DNA of 64,000 nt from Chamaecrista fasciculata (taxonomy: Eukaryota > Streptophyta > Magnoliopsida > Fabales > Fabaceae), in contig QANZ01049670.1 in assembly GCA_003254925.1 (NCBI GenBank), positions 7,496-71,495 of the forward strand, read 5' to 3'. The notes beneath the pieces are model-generated. The model was not told the origin of the DNA. It saw only the letters and a program-made list of their open reading frames with translations, and did no database searches. Both the position numbers and the translations under genes were made by a program. Below are positions 1-11,240 of the stretch, one piece after another. Every line of letters starts with the position of its first letter. Positions within the stretch are counted from its first letter, which is position 1.

Positions 1-377
1 AAAGAAAAGATGAAGGGAATCGAGCTGGATGGTGAGACCAAGCCAGAGGACAACCCTAATCAATCACCTGCCAAGAAGGCAAAGCCCTCAGAGGAAGTAT
101 CTTGTGCTTTCTGTAAAGTGTCAGGACACGCGATGAGAAAGTGCAAATACTACTGGGAAGATCAAAAGATGAAGAAGTGCGTTCAAGCCTCTACTTTAGG
201 TATCTTTGTTAATCTTCTTTTTCTACTTAACCACTAAAGGTATTGGATACAATATGTGGTTCTCACATTTGATGTGCAGGGTCTTCAGAGACAGTAGAAA
301 ACGAGGACGTGAGCGATATGGACCTGGAAGTGGACAATGGAGCAAAGGTTGCTGCCAATGCTACTGAAGGAACATGA
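1..377 (+). CDS. CCHC zinc-knuckle protein, 3' end only (5' cut by window edge)
   Basis: The frame is open from base 1 and the upstream part lies outside the window. I read two exons, 1-199 and 280-377. The donor is TTAG|GTATCT, the acceptor is GTGCAG|GG, and the frame continues to a TGA at 375-377. The first exon has a lysine/acid-rich stretch and then a CX2CX4HX4C knuckle (CAFCKVSGHAMRKC), which is a nucleic-acid-binding fold. The second exon is an acidic tail. CCHC knuckles occur in copia Gag, in transposases and in host RNA-binding proteins, and the copia fossil that follows at 600 makes an element origin possible. The intron and the stop right after the acidic tail are unusual for Gag, so I leave the identity open. 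Confidence 0.4.
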
Positions 378-599
378 GAGCTTGGATAGCCCCTAGGGCT
401 AGTTTATTGTTATTCTTTAAAGTTTTGAACATTATTTTCTCCTTATAGAGATAAGGAAGATTTTATGTGTAAACATTAAAGATTGGTTTCTTCTTTAATA
501 AAGTAATGTTTGTTTGCTTATGTGATTTGCAAAAATCATTATATCTTAAATTAGAAACAATAACAATATTCATAACATTGCTACAAGAAGGGGATTAAG

Positions 600-2550
600 A
601 TTAGCGAATCTAAATCCTACACACTTTTGGCAATCGTCGTTTTAGCCATACGAACAAGAAACGCCTTGGCAAGCTTCATATAGATGAACTTCTAAAGCTC
701 ACATGATTGTGAATCATATGATGGTTGCAAGTCTTGTTTAAAGTGGAAAGATGACAAGTGACATTCCTCTACTGACTACAGTGATAGAGTGTCTGACTTC
801 TGGGAAACATACATAGTTGATGTATGAGGACTCACAAGTGGTTAAGCTAAAAGTAAATAACTCTTACTGCTTCAAAAGGCTAGATCTACGGCTACCCTTT
901 TGAAACACAAGTCAAGAGATCTTTTAAAATAGAGATTTCAAAGAGAAGTAGAGAATTAACTTGACAAGGAAATCAAGTTACTCGATTTGATCGAGGGAAC
1001 ATGGATTTGAGTCAAGAAATAGTTAAATCATCCTAGAAGCTGTGAGATGGTCTCACAACTTGCTCTTTCTAAAACCCCATAGAGATGGAGTTTTGAGGAA
1101 AAGTATCAAACCCTATGGGATAAGGTTTGATCTATGATGAATCTAATTGATCTTCTGCCAACCTCTAAAGGGTGTGCACTTGAAGCTGCTGACTTCACAC
1201 TTAACCATTTCGTCTAAGAGACGCCATATGTGATATGGTATGGGAAGAGTCCCATAATTGTTTTGTCTCAATTTTGAGGACGTCAAGTTTATAATAAGCC
1301 AAGGGCAGTTTATGAACTGTCTTCAAAACCCTCAAGTATGTGCTTGTGGGATACCCTATGAACGCAAAAGGGGTATCAAGTCAAACTACCCACCTGATTA
1401 CAAAAGGGGTTTGTAAGTCAGAGGTGAATACCTTTTAGAAAGGAATTCTTTGTTTCCAAAAGAAACAGTGGGAGTAAGATGAATCTTGAAGGAGTTCAAG
1501 ATCCACAAGACACTTGAGTGGCGCAGACGAAAATTAGAGAAGATCCGCAAAGAGTTGTGGAAGCTCCTCTAAAACATAAGGACAACGAAGTTCTGATAGA
1601 ACACGTTCTCAGTTTCAAAGATAGGGATCTTTGGTTATTGAGAGCAGGGATGTGTTGCTCTAGGAGCGTGGTGAGCCTGCCACCTATCGAGAAACTTTTG
1701 TCATTGTTTGGTAAAGATGTCAAATGGGTTTGGCTTCTTTCAAAAACCTTGATAGGTCCTATGTTTCCAATAAGGTTAGTGGGAGCACGATTGAATTCTT
1801 TGTGCGATATGTCAATGACATATCGCTAGTCGAAAGTGACATTACTGTCTTAAGGATTGTGAATCCTAGATGAGTAAATCGCTCTCGATGAAGGAAAGAA
1901 GTGGCCTATAGTGTAGGCAACAAGAATCTATGGTGATAGATCTTGGAGACTTCTTGAGTTGAGTCAAGAGTACGTTCTTGGATAAGATACTGAAAGAGTT
2001 TAGTATGCGAGATTTCAAGAAGAGATTCATGCCGATGAATCACGTTTTGGTCCTTAGCAAGAATCAGTGTTTCCTGAGACACGTGATGAGCAAAGGACAC
2101 ATGATTGGCATCCCTTATGCTTTGGCAATAGGATCCATCATGTTGTACCAAACTCAATATGACCCTTGCCCTGTGAATGACGAGCTGTGACCCTGTTGAG
2201 GTTCCCCGGGAAGCTGTCATTGAGGTCCTTAAGTACTTATGAAGCACTGAGGACAAACTCTTGGTTTATGGAAGAATTAATGTGTAAAGCGTTACACAAA
2301 GCCCATTATTCAAGCCAACCAAGACTGATCGCAGTTAAAATGTATTCCCTGAACATAGTAATCGTAAAGTTGGAATGGTTCCAAGCAGAGTACGATTACT
2401 GATTCTACAAAGAATGGGTTAGTCGCGTAGAGACGCAAACTGTAAAACAAGTGTTTGAAGTACATCTGGTGTTCACCCTGTGGGACAGGAAGACACCAAA
2501 TGGGAAGGAGTTCCCCACTGATGTTCCGACAGTGATAAGCACTAAGACAA
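600..2550 (+). mobile_element. Ty1/copia Pol fossil (integrase, RT, RNase H), broken
   Basis: Six-frame reading gives copia Pol blocks in the usual order. A GAG-pre-integrase/zinc region (about 600-780) is followed by integrase core (about 800-1450). Reverse transcriptase follows (about 1500-2190), with IDKILKEFSM-like and PYALAIGSIM-like blocks near its end. RNase H then includes a block resembling SKQSTITDST near 2380. The element is old and heavily broken, with well over ten breaks. No LTRs were identified at its ends. Its right end lies near 2550, where MULE-derived sequence starts. Confidence 0.75.
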
Positions 2551-2559
2551 GATCACCTA

Positions 2560-2844
2560 GAGATGGTGATATTAAGATATGATAAATATAGCAGTCGAGG
2601 ATATTTTGCCAAATGTGTGGTCCACTTTCAACCTCTTGGCGACGTCTCATCATGGCCGCCGTACATGGGTCCAACTGTGTGGCCGGACCCCGAGAAACGG
2701 AGGAGCAAATATGGTCGACCCAAAGAGGTCCGCATTCACAACGAGATGGACGCTAGGGAACCAGTTGGGACTATTAGATGTAGCAAATGTAAGGGCGTTG
2801 GACACAATAAGAAAAGGTGTCCACAACGAAATAGAAATTTGTAA
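2560..2844 (+). pseudogene. Mutator-like (MULE) transposase C-terminal tail
   Basis: The open frame 2563-2844 ends in a region typical of MULE/MuDR-type transposases: a W-P-P-x-x-G-P block, a basic GRPKEVRI-like linker, and a CX2CX4HX4C knuckle (CSKCKGVGHNKKRC) a few residues before the stop. The catalytic DDE part is missing, apparently replaced on the left by the copia fossil. The PMD-type gene that follows in the same orientation supports this reading, because PMD genes are often carried by MULEs. It is a remnant and cannot transpose. Confidence 0.6.
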
Positions 2845-2910
2845 ATTTATGTATTTGTAAACTGATGTATTTGTAAACTTGTTTGTAAACTTTGATTTTT
2901 AATGTAAGTG

Positions 2911-2963
2911 ATTTTTATGGATGATTATGGATGATTTTTATGGATGATTATGGATGATTTTTA
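2911..2963 (+). repeat. Short tandem repeat, 23-bp unit
   Basis: There are two full copies of a 23-bp AT-rich unit (atttttatggatgattatgg plus atg) and a partial third. It lies between the MULE tail and the PMD gene. No function is inferred. Confidence 0.8.
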
Positions 2964-2996
2964 ATTTCAATATATATATATTCGTTTGTAGTAAAG

Positions 2997-3868
2997 ATGA
3001 CCAACAGACTTGATCATAATCAGAGACAACAAAGGCGCATCGTCAGTCCGCTGCCACACGAACGAAGCGTGCTCTATTTAACAGACCGACGTATCGCAAT
3101 GCACGTTTGGAATGGCAATGTACGGTTAATTATTTGGTTATTTGTTTACTAGTTTTTTTTTCATACGCTTAATTAATTGCTTCTATATATCTTTTAATAC
3201 CCTTCTGTTATCATATTGCAGGAGTCGGCCCGTACTCTCACGCTACGCCGATGCACACGTACTCAGGAGTTTCACGGTGAGCCGCATCCACGTATCGTAC
3301 CATATTTGATGAGTGCTGGGTTTTATGTGGTCTCCCGCATTGTGGCCACAACTTTTAAATTTGAGGCCGGCTTGATTTTTGCTCTAGTCGAGCGATGGCG
3401 GCCGGAGACCCACACGTTTCATATGCCGCAGGGAGAGTGCACGATCACTCTCCAGGATGTCGCCATACAGCTGGGACTACCGTGTGATGGGGACCCAGTT
3501 ATTGGCCATACAGATGGAGATTGGAGACATTTGGTCGGCCGACTTTTGGGTCACACCCCACGAAAACATGTTTAAAGGACAGCGGTTGAAAATGAGATGG
3601 TTAATTGACAATTTTAATGCACGACGATTTCCAAAAAATCCCACAGAGGAGCAGGTGCAGCAGTTTGCACGAGCGTATATACTACGCATGATCGGCGGGT
3701 AGTTGATACCTGACTAGTCAGGTAATTTAGTGCACTGCATGTACCTGCGTTTCCTGGAGAACCTCGAGTTGTACGAGGGATACAGTTGGGGTTCAGCTGT
3801 ATTATCAAACTTGTATAGCGACATGTGTGATGCCACGAAACCCGAGGCCAAGGGGATGGGTGGTTGGT
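2997..3868 (+). pseudogene. Plant mobile domain (PMD / MAIN-like) gene, broken
   Basis: Exon 1 (2997-3119) starts at ATG and carries a short SVLYLTDRRIAMHVW-type leader. The donor is AAT|GTACGG. Exon 2 begins at 3222 after TTGCAG. Exon 2 shows the PMD signature: LMSAGFY, then ALVERWRPETHTFHMP, then LQDVAIQLGLP, then a region resembling WGSAVLSNLYSDMCDATKP at about 3790-3845. The frame shifts between about 3540 and 3590 and there is an in-frame TAG near 3700, so it is a pseudogene. An LTR at 3871 cuts it before the usual LLQLWAWER-type block. PMD proteins occur both as host MAIN-like proteins and as cargo of MULE and LTR elements. The MULE tail just upstream favours the transposon-carried form. 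Confidence 0.7.
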
Positions 3869-3870
3869 GA

Positions 3871-6173
3871 TGGAGATTGTGCCCTAGGGCCAATCATCTT
3901 ATAGATATGTTGTGAACATATCAATTAATTTATAGAGATAAATTAATGGTTATCACATTATTAGCATGTTTACTGTGATAACAGTCCGTGATTAATTATA
4001 AGATAATTAATCTAAACTGTCCCTGGTCGATCATTCGAATGGGAACTTGAAATGAACTAAGATCAGCATGACCTCGGTGCATAGGGATGCATGCACTAGA
4101 TGCTGGTACGAGAGTCATGGTGCAATTACGTAAGGGGTTACGAGTTGCTGGACTGACCCGGAGAATCCTACATGGTTTTAGTCATTAGCTAGTTTCTCCT
4201 GTACACCTGTCACGATGCCCTCAAGACCTGAGGTCTTCATCATTCCGGCGTTGTAGTTGTCAGACTTTGGCTTAGTCTAACGTTGCCCGTAGCAGGGTAG
4301 CCATAAGGGCTAAGTACGGGTTTGGTTGATTACCGTGCTGAGGAATATGGTTGACCAAGATGGAATTTTGTCCCTCATAGAGATGGGAGATATTTTACTG
4401 GGCCCCTCGATGAGTCTGTCCAAGGAATGTGTGGCCACACTGGAAATTGGGACTTACTCAAGGAATCGAGAAAGTTGAGGTATGGATTTTGGATGACTTT
4501 CCCATGCCTGATCCATTACCGAAATATCGTAGGACAAAAAGGGAATTGGACAAGGTAGTACTGAGGTTAAGTCGTTTCGGCGTTAAACGATAACTCACGT
4601 GTTTTGGGTAGTCGTGATGGCTTGCTAGAGTCCGCTCTCGACTTGTAAGTCATAGGGATGACTTGCTGCCAACTTCACGTGGGGCCTGCTGGGTCACACA
4701 CGAGCAGGATCAAGATGCCACATCGGGACACGAATTAGGGTTAATTCGTGGGTCACATTGGTGACACCGTTTGAGACATAATTGACTGTCTGAGACAGGA
4801 AATATTGTCTTAAATAAATATCTACGGATATATGATATTTAGATTTGTGGGACAAATTTAAATATATATATAGATGATAATTATTAAATAGATAATGTGA
4901 TTATGCTATTTATAATTATATTCCTATTTATAATATTGGGAATAAATAAATTAAATAAGTTTCCTAAAAGTTAGGAAATTATTGATTTATTAAATTCACT
5001 AATATTAGGATAATAGGAAGGAGGATGGCGCCTCGTATAGGGCCTATTTTAATTAATAGAAATGTTTTATTAATTAAAATCATGGCTTGAATATTTGAAA
5101 TTTGAATAGATTTGATCTAGATTTCAAATGATTGGATTAAATATTAAGGTAATATTTTAATTCAATAATAATATATATAAGGGTTAGTCGAATTTTAGGT
5201 CTAGTTGGATTTAAATATTAGTGTAATATTTTAATTCAATAAAGACTAAAATTCAAGTTTAAAAGATTGACTTAAGATATTATGGTAATATCTTAAATCA
5301 ATATTGTTGGAAAATAACAAATTAGTTATAACTACCTAATAGTTAGGTTTGGTATTTTAGTTTATTAAATTCCAACTAAAAACCCTAGGACTTGGCGCAT
5401 GGGGAGAGGATCTCTTGGGAAGATTTGATCTTCCAAATTTATTCTCCAAGATTGCATTTGGATCCAAATTATAATATTAAGGTAATATTATAATTAGGAA
5501 TTCAAGTCCTAAAATTATGATATTAGTGTAATCTCATAATTTAATAAATTGATAATCATATAATTTTGGGAAACCCTAATTATAATTATCAAAGCCTCAA
5601 ACCCTATATATATATACTAGCTAAAGTCGACTTTTATCATACCTCATGACCCTTGAGAATTTCGACTTTCCTTAGCTAGTTCACAAAAGCAAAATTCGAT
5701 TTTGGCTTTTGGTGAAGAGAGAGAGAAAACACAACCCTAGTTTCTAGAGAGAGAAAGTGGCGCATAAACCTAAAAGTGTTTTAGGGTTTGTGAGTCAAGG
5801 TTGTGTGAGATCAAGGATAGGATTCTTGATCATAGGCGCCATCTAATCTTGGAATTTGAGAAGTGTTCTTGAATCCAAGAACACCATAGATAAGGCTCCC
5901 GGTTCACTTGGAGAAGTGGAAGAGGCTAGCACCTAGGAATCTTCCAAACTGTTCGTGTGGATCACCGGCGGAGGGAGCACACTCGGAGTGGACTCCTCAT
6001 ATTCGTAAACTCAAAGAACAGCCGATCGATTTGGGTAAATTCTTGTCCTTATACTGATACAGATCCATATAGCGGATCTATTGGAAAGAAATCGCTATGT
6101 GCTTATGTTTGGTTTAAAATTTTTTATTTTATATCCGTTTCCGCTGCGTTATGTGCATGGCGATTTCCCAACA
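3871..6173 (+). mobile_element. Long terminal repeat (5' LTR) of an LTR retrotransposon
   Basis: The sequence begins TGGAGATTGTGCCC inside the PMD gene and ends CCCAACA. A primer-binding site complementary to initiator Met-tRNA follows directly, which fixes the right LTR edge. The length is about 2.3 kb. It is AT-rich in its right half and has no coding frame. No matching second LTR is visible in the window, so the element is incomplete here. The lineage cannot be assigned without coding sequence. Confidence 0.65.
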
Positions 6174-6174
6174 G

Positions 6175-6187
6175 TGGTATCAGAGCC
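6175..6187 (+). other. Primer-binding site (initiator Met-tRNA type)
   Basis: TGGTATCAGAGCC lies one base after the LTR end. This is the standard plant retrotransposon primer-binding site matching the 3' end of tRNA-iMet. Confidence 0.8.
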
Positions 6188-7175
6188 ACGCTATTCTTGG
6201 ATCTGTATTGGTTTTGGTGATTATACATGTGATGTGTAATGTATGTTTTTACCGCTTTTCATTGGCATGCTTGTTGATGATTTACGAAAAAGATCCACCA
6301 AACTTTTGGAATTAATGCTAAAGGTGCAAATTTTATGTATGTGATACATAAAGAAATCAATATGATTGATTTAAAATTTTTCTTGAAATTTTAGGCAAAA
6401 GTCGAAATTCCTTATGATTATAGTTAAAATTGTTTTAATTATAATCATAAAAGGGGTGGCTGAAAATTTATTAAAATTATGAATTTTATAAAGTTTTCAG
6501 ATCAATAATTAAATTCTTGAATATGATTCTTGAATTTTATAATTATTGATAATGGGCCTAAATTCAAGAAAAGGGCATGTTAAAATTGCACAATCCTAAT
6601 TAAACACAATACAAAATCGGTTTTGATATGTGTGTTTGATATATCGTGTTTGACATAATTGTATGAATGGTTCATATATGTAATTGTGAGGTGTTGGATA
6701 TGGCTCTAGTTTTTTTGGTGTATACGGCATGCGTGTCGTCTCCCTCTATCCGATGTAATTTTACTTTTCAGTTTATACCTCAATGTAACTGGGGTTTACT
6801 CTCTTGTAATTTTACGTTTTCTTTTAGAAAAATTCTCTCATTGGCTTGGGAGAATTGTTAGGATAGGTGGGCCATATCTAAACACGATATATGTCTGTTT
6901 TACATTTTAGCATTGTATGTGATGCAAAGCGCTAGATGTATGTTTAGGACGCGATTTTAACATGCTTTTAATATTAAACGCTACAACAACGTATATGATA
7001 CGGGCGTGGGATTTTGCATATGATGCAAGATCCATGCACATGTTTATATGTATGTGATACATAAGGAAATAAACATGTGACATGACTCGTTTAATTTTAA
7101 AAGGAGTTTTAGAATTAAACTATAAAACGGAACGATTTTATAAAAATTAAACCCTTTTAGAAAATCTTAAGTTTT
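6188..7175 (+). mobile_element. Non-coding leader of the same LTR element
   Basis: This AT-rich stretch after the primer-binding site has no Gag or Pol similarity in any frame. A motif around tgtatgtgatacataa recurs near 6335 and near 7050, which suggests one continuous leader. It may be a large non-autonomous (LARD-like) element or a truncated one. Confidence 0.4.
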
Positions 7176-7179
7176 AATG

Positions 7180-8029
7180 CCATCAATAAAACACCCTGTG
7201 GAAATCTTGTTCATCATAGAGCGGTGATCGCCCTCAGCGACACGTATCTATCTTGACCTTGATGACACACGGGTGAATGGGAGTTTCAACGCAACGCCTC
7301 GTTGAAGTCTTGGCATGCTAAATGCAGTGATCGCCCTCAGCGACACGTGTTTGGTAGGGCCTTGATAATATGGGGGTTAAAGCTTCGGCCTCGTTGTTTT
7401 GAGTCTAGCCATTCACAAGTTTTATTGTGTGACTTAATGGGGTTATCAAAACGGTTTTGGACCTCAAGGCATTAGATGGGATAAACATGCCANGAATAGG
7501 TTGGATTACTCACTGAGTATCTTGACTCACCCTGTTGTTTACCATTTTCAGTTTTAGGTGGCAGGAACAATTTACTAGTGTTGTCTAGACCTTCTTGGAG
7601 TTCCACATACATGTTAGTGTGGATAATACGATGTGATTATATGATTCTGATATGTTTGTCTTATGTATTTGACTCTAGAAGTGCTCCGTTAGATTTACAG
7701 TCAGGGAAGTGTTATGTTTACTTCTTAGCGGGTTTGTTATGAGAGTAAAGTTCAGTGTGGTCTATTGTGGATTTTCACGAGAGCAGAGCTCTATTTGAAT
7801 TTCTGTAATTGAAATGGTTGTTGTATACGTATGGACCCCCTATTTATAGGGAAAATTCTACAAGAAGTTCTACTCAAACTTCATCTTGATAAATGAGTTA
7901 TAAGTCACTAATAAATGTATGTGTTAGATTGCTTTAGGTAATGGTATATAATGATGTTAGGCTTACAGGCCATGGGGATTCTTCCTTGTGGTTCTTGCCA
8001 GTCACGGATTCCGTCAGGGGGTCGTGACA
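7180..8029 (+). mobile_element. 3' part of a gypsy-type LTR
   Basis: The stretch ends ...GGGGGTCGTGACA, the same kind of terminus as the solo LTR at 50899. It also contains ACTCACTGAGTATCTTGACTCACC, close to a block in that solo LTR near 50408. Two copies of gtgatcgccctcagcgacac start at 7224 and 7327. The left edge is not defined. A ggata direct repeat (6696-6700 and 8030-8034) would give an LTR of 6701-8029, but the sequence left of 7180 looks like the neighbouring leader. Confidence 0.45.
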
Positions 8030-8034
8030 GGATA

Positions 8035-8194
8035 GGCCCAAAGTAAGAGGTGCAACGGACTTAAGTCTGAGGCTAGAACGTGAGAAACATATTAGAGAAG
8101 GTGACCCACAGTAGTTGATAATAAGGAAACTTTTCTCCCAGGATTCGAATTAGGCCTTGATATTAATAAACACTATGTGGAGGAAGGACCTATG
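8035..8194. other. Short stretch between LTR end and hAT element
   Basis: No gene is seen. The sequence continues across the hAT insertion into the LINE fragment at 9085, so it may be the end of LINE ORF1, but no domain is recognisable. Confidence 0.3.
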
Positions 8195-8202
8195 GACACG
8201 GG

Positions 8203-9076
8203 TAGAGCCGTCAAAATGGGCTTGGCCCATTGGGCCAGCCCAATAGCCCATGAAAATGGGTCGGGATGGGCCAAAAGTTTTAAAAAATAGGCTAGCCCAA
8301 CCCGGCCCATTTATTCAACGGTCCAAAACAGGCCGGGCCGGGTTGGACACTGGCCAACCCTTTTTTAAAACAAAAACTTTATTTTCTCAAGCCTTCTCTT
8401 ACTCCAATTCGCTGCTTCTGCTTCACGAGCCAGCAAATACTTCCTGTGCAACCTATATTTTTGCATCCATCCATCCACCAATATATATATCAAATTCATT
8501 ATTCACTAATTAAATAATTTCAAATGGATCTTAATTATATATAAAATTAATTATAATTACTTGAAGATGGCTGGTAATGTTTAGCGAGTGAGGCAGTCAA
8601 TTCCCATAATCTTCAATATCCTCGAAGGCACCGCCTTATCCACTCCTAGTTGCTCCACTGCCTGTACGAATCTCTTGTGCAATTCTGGTGTCCAATCCAC
8701 CTTTTACAATTCATATACATATAATCAAATTAGCTACATTCATTATTATTATATATATAATCAATTTCATCATAATATATAAATATATAGCTAGCTATTT
8801 TCTAATTTCAGTCTGTCTTCTTGGAATAAATAATTAATTATCTCTCATCTCGTGTCTCTATTGGTCGCTTCAACTCATACAGTCGCACACCCGTGAGCGA
8901 AGTATTCGTTTATGGCTTGAGAAAATGGGCCAGCCCATTTTAAAATTATTCACGGGCCGGGCTTGGTTGGCCAATTTCTGGCCCATTTTAAAATTGGGCC
9001 AGCCCATCCCAGATAATTTTGGGCCAACACGGGCTTGGACCGTGGCGGGCCGGGCTGGCCCATTTCGACAGCTCTA
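8203..9076. mobile_element. Non-autonomous hAT transposon with captured host exons (Pack-hAT)
   Basis: The terminal inverted repeats are TAGAGCCGTCAAAATGGGC on the left and the complement of GCCCATTTCGACAGCTCTA on the right. They are flanked by an 8-bp target duplication, gacacggg (8195-8202) and gacatggg (9077-9084), with one mismatch. The subterminal regions are rich in gggcc/ggccc runs. There is no transposase. The middle part is not element-like: it carries two exons and an intron of a GOLDEN2-LIKE gene in antisense orientation (see 8388-8700). The element sits inside a LINE fragment. Confidence 0.88.
8388..8700 (-). pseudogene. GLK: Captured GOLDEN2-LIKE (GARP/Myb) exons with intron
   Basis: On the minus strand, 8700-8561 encodes [19 protein letters not shown] and continues through [19 protein letters not shown], the core of the GARP DNA-binding domain. 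The exon is bounded by AAAAG at its 5' side (8701 onward) and by a GTAATT donor at 8560, so true splice junctions were captured. It is 140 bp, against 141 expected for 47 codons, and a small indel near the SHLQ end breaks the frame. After a 100-bp intron, 8460 downward encodes KYRLHRKYLLAREAEAANW, the next GLK exon; its acceptor reads AA instead of AG. Intron retention shows capture at DNA level. GLKs control chloroplast development in plants. This copy is a fragment and may act only as an antisense or small-RNA source. Confidence 0.85.
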
Positions 9077-9084
9077 GACATGGG

Positions 9085-9450
9085 GATGGATTCGGAGCCC
9101 ATGGACGTTGGGAATGAGGTGGTAAACTGGGCTAAGGTCATGCATATGTATGTGGAGGAGAGCAAGGGCCCGTCCGGGTAAGGATCTTAAGCTTTCTATT
9201 TCCTTATGAATTTTTTGATCTGGAATAGTAGAGGAACAGGGTCTAAGTCTTTTCCAAGCCTTGTTTGTGATTTAAAGTCTTGTCATGACCTTGATTTTAT
9301 TGCTTTGGTGGAAACTAGCAAAGCTGTTTGAGAGCTGATGGTATTGTTAAGAAATTTTGTTTTGATGGGCATGATAGAGTTGAAGTTACTAGTTATTCTG
9401 GGGGTATTTGGTGCCTTTGGAAGAAAGAGAAGATGAATGTGGATTTTTAA
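9085..9450 (+). pseudogene. L1-type LINE fragment: start of the endonuclease domain
   Basis: Around 9208 the frame reads FLIWNSRGTGSK, then LDFIALVETS (about 9290), then SGGIWCLWKK after a frame change. These are the N-terminal blocks of the L1 apurinic-type endonuclease (usual forms WNCRG, ALVET, GGIW). The frame holds at least one stop and one shift. It is cut on the left by the hAT insertion and ends at about 9450 where a MITE-like sequence begins. Confidence 0.65.
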
Positions 9451-9452
9451 AT

Positions 9453-9620
9453 TAGTGTATAAAAACCCAGACCGGCCTGGCCGGGTCAGACCGAAATTCG
9501 GTGACCCGGGTGCCAGGGCGGTCTGAGTGACCCAAAAAATCGCCAGCAATTGACCCGGGTCGACTCGGTGGGTTTTTTGGTAACTCGTCACCCATTGACC
9601 CATTGGCCTGCTAGCTATGC
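9453..9620. mobile_element. hAT-like MITE end, incomplete
   Basis: The GC-rich stretch beginning gtgtataaaaacccagaccgg has ggcctggccgggtc-like repeats typical of the subterminal regions of hAT-type MITEs. No matching opposite terminus was found, so the extent is approximate. Confidence 0.35.
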
Positions 9621-9819
9621 TTTCTAAAAGAAATAAAAGAACTAAATTGAGTGGTTGTCTTTCATTGACCTTGAAGCAGCTTTCATCTTCTTCACTTTCA
9701 AACATCATTAAAAAAAATCTGATATCCAGCTCCAACCTCAGAGCATCGCGCGATGGGTTTCTTCTCGAGCTAATTATTGCACTTTTGCAGTTCAGATGAG
9801 AAAAAGGCTCTGTCTCTCC

Positions 9820-11240
9820 ACAGAAGATCTGGTGGGTGTAAGTGGGTCTTTAAAACTATATATGAGGTCAATGGTGAAGTAGAGAGATTCAGGTTGAAAT
9901 TGTAACTAAAAGTTACAAACATATAGAGAAGGTGTTGTTTATACAAAATACCTAAAACCTTCTTGTCATTATCTATAAGGATAATTTCAATTATGATGGT
10001 CTTTTGGTGCACATTTTTTCTCTTGTGCTTCACCAGTTGAATTTAATGACATTTTTCCCGAAAGGGATGTGAGGGAAGATGTGTATATGTTCGAATAGAA
10101 AGATTTGACAATTGAAATGGAGATTTGATATGTAATATTGTTATATCTTTCTATAAATTAAAACATTCCTCTTGGAATGATATTTGAAGTTTGGTAAGGC
10201 AATCGGCTCTTTGGAGTTTTAGTAAAATCACTTCATATTATTGCATCTTCCATAAATTTGATTAAAAGGGTTGTATCATTTTTTATGATATCCTTTGACC
10301 CACATTAGTGTAGGTGTCCTGAATGAGACAAAACATTTATTTTATTGCTACCTTGGTATGAATGACCTGGGTTTATTTTTCTTTTATGATGCGCATTTTA
10401 GATTCAGTGTGATAGGTCTCTCAGATTCTTGACTTGTCTCAGGGAACCTACATTAAGTAAGTGCTGATGAAATTGAATTTGCACTCATGTGTCCTTAATG
10501 TTACACCTATTTGAGCGGGTGAAGCACTTTCCAAAATCATAGTATCCTCATTTGAGGATTAAGATGACTAGAATCTCTTATGTTTTTTTACTGCTTTGCA
10601 ATTTAATGTTTTGCTCAAAGTGTGCACTCGCCCAGATACAACTTCTGTTGTAAGTGTACTTTGAAGATACTTGAGCAATTTCATTAGGGATTATTGGAAA
10701 GTATGAAGACGGTCATGAAATACCTGCAAGGTATTAAAGAATCCTATGTTGGCCTTCAAAAGAAAGATCTTATTCGAATTGAAAGTTTTAAGTACTTGGA
10801 TACAGATTATGCTAGCTGAGTAGATGATCATCTATGTCAGGCTGCATGTTTGTTATGTGTGTGGGAAGGTTGTTTTGTGGAAAGTGTTGAATTGACACTC
10901 ACAGCCATTACTACTACAAAAGCGAATTGTATTACTTGTTATAAGGCCACTTGATAGGCTATATGGGTGAGGAAGTTGATTTCTGATATGCGCATTGGTA
11001 AAACAATATCACTTCCTCTGATCATTTATTGCGATAATTCTTCTGTTATATACTTCTCTCGAAATCACAAGAATTCAAGTTGTACAAAGTACTTTAGAGT
11101 AAAATTCTTGTTTGTACGGGAGAAAAATGCTGAACTTTGGATTCATTGTGCATATCTTTGATCATATGCTTGCAGATCAGATTACTAAGGACTTACTTGT
11201 GGAAGTTCTCCACATTTATGTTACCCACATGGGTATTGTG
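9820..11240 (+). mobile_element. Ty1/copia Pol fossil (RT to RNase H), broken
   Basis: The blocks are in copia order. A CKWVFKT-type start of the reverse transcriptase lies near 9836. An RNase H begin resembling CTRPDTTSVVSVL is near 10625. ICDNSS-, REKN- and ITKDLLVEVLHIYVTHMG-like end blocks occur at about 11020-11240. The integrase and most of the RT core are missing or unreadable. It is old, with more than ten breaks. A 3' LTR may begin near tgttggatgcag at 11287 but its far end could not be set. Confidence 0.7.

Noticed and set aside
6175-6187. tRNA gene
   Set aside because: Only the 3' end complement of tRNA-iMet is present, next to an LTR end; it is a primer-binding site.
6696-8034. 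ggata direct repeat as target duplication of a 1.3-kb LTR
   Set aside because: A 5-base match with TG and CA ends can occur by chance, and the sequence right of 6701 resembles the leader to its left.
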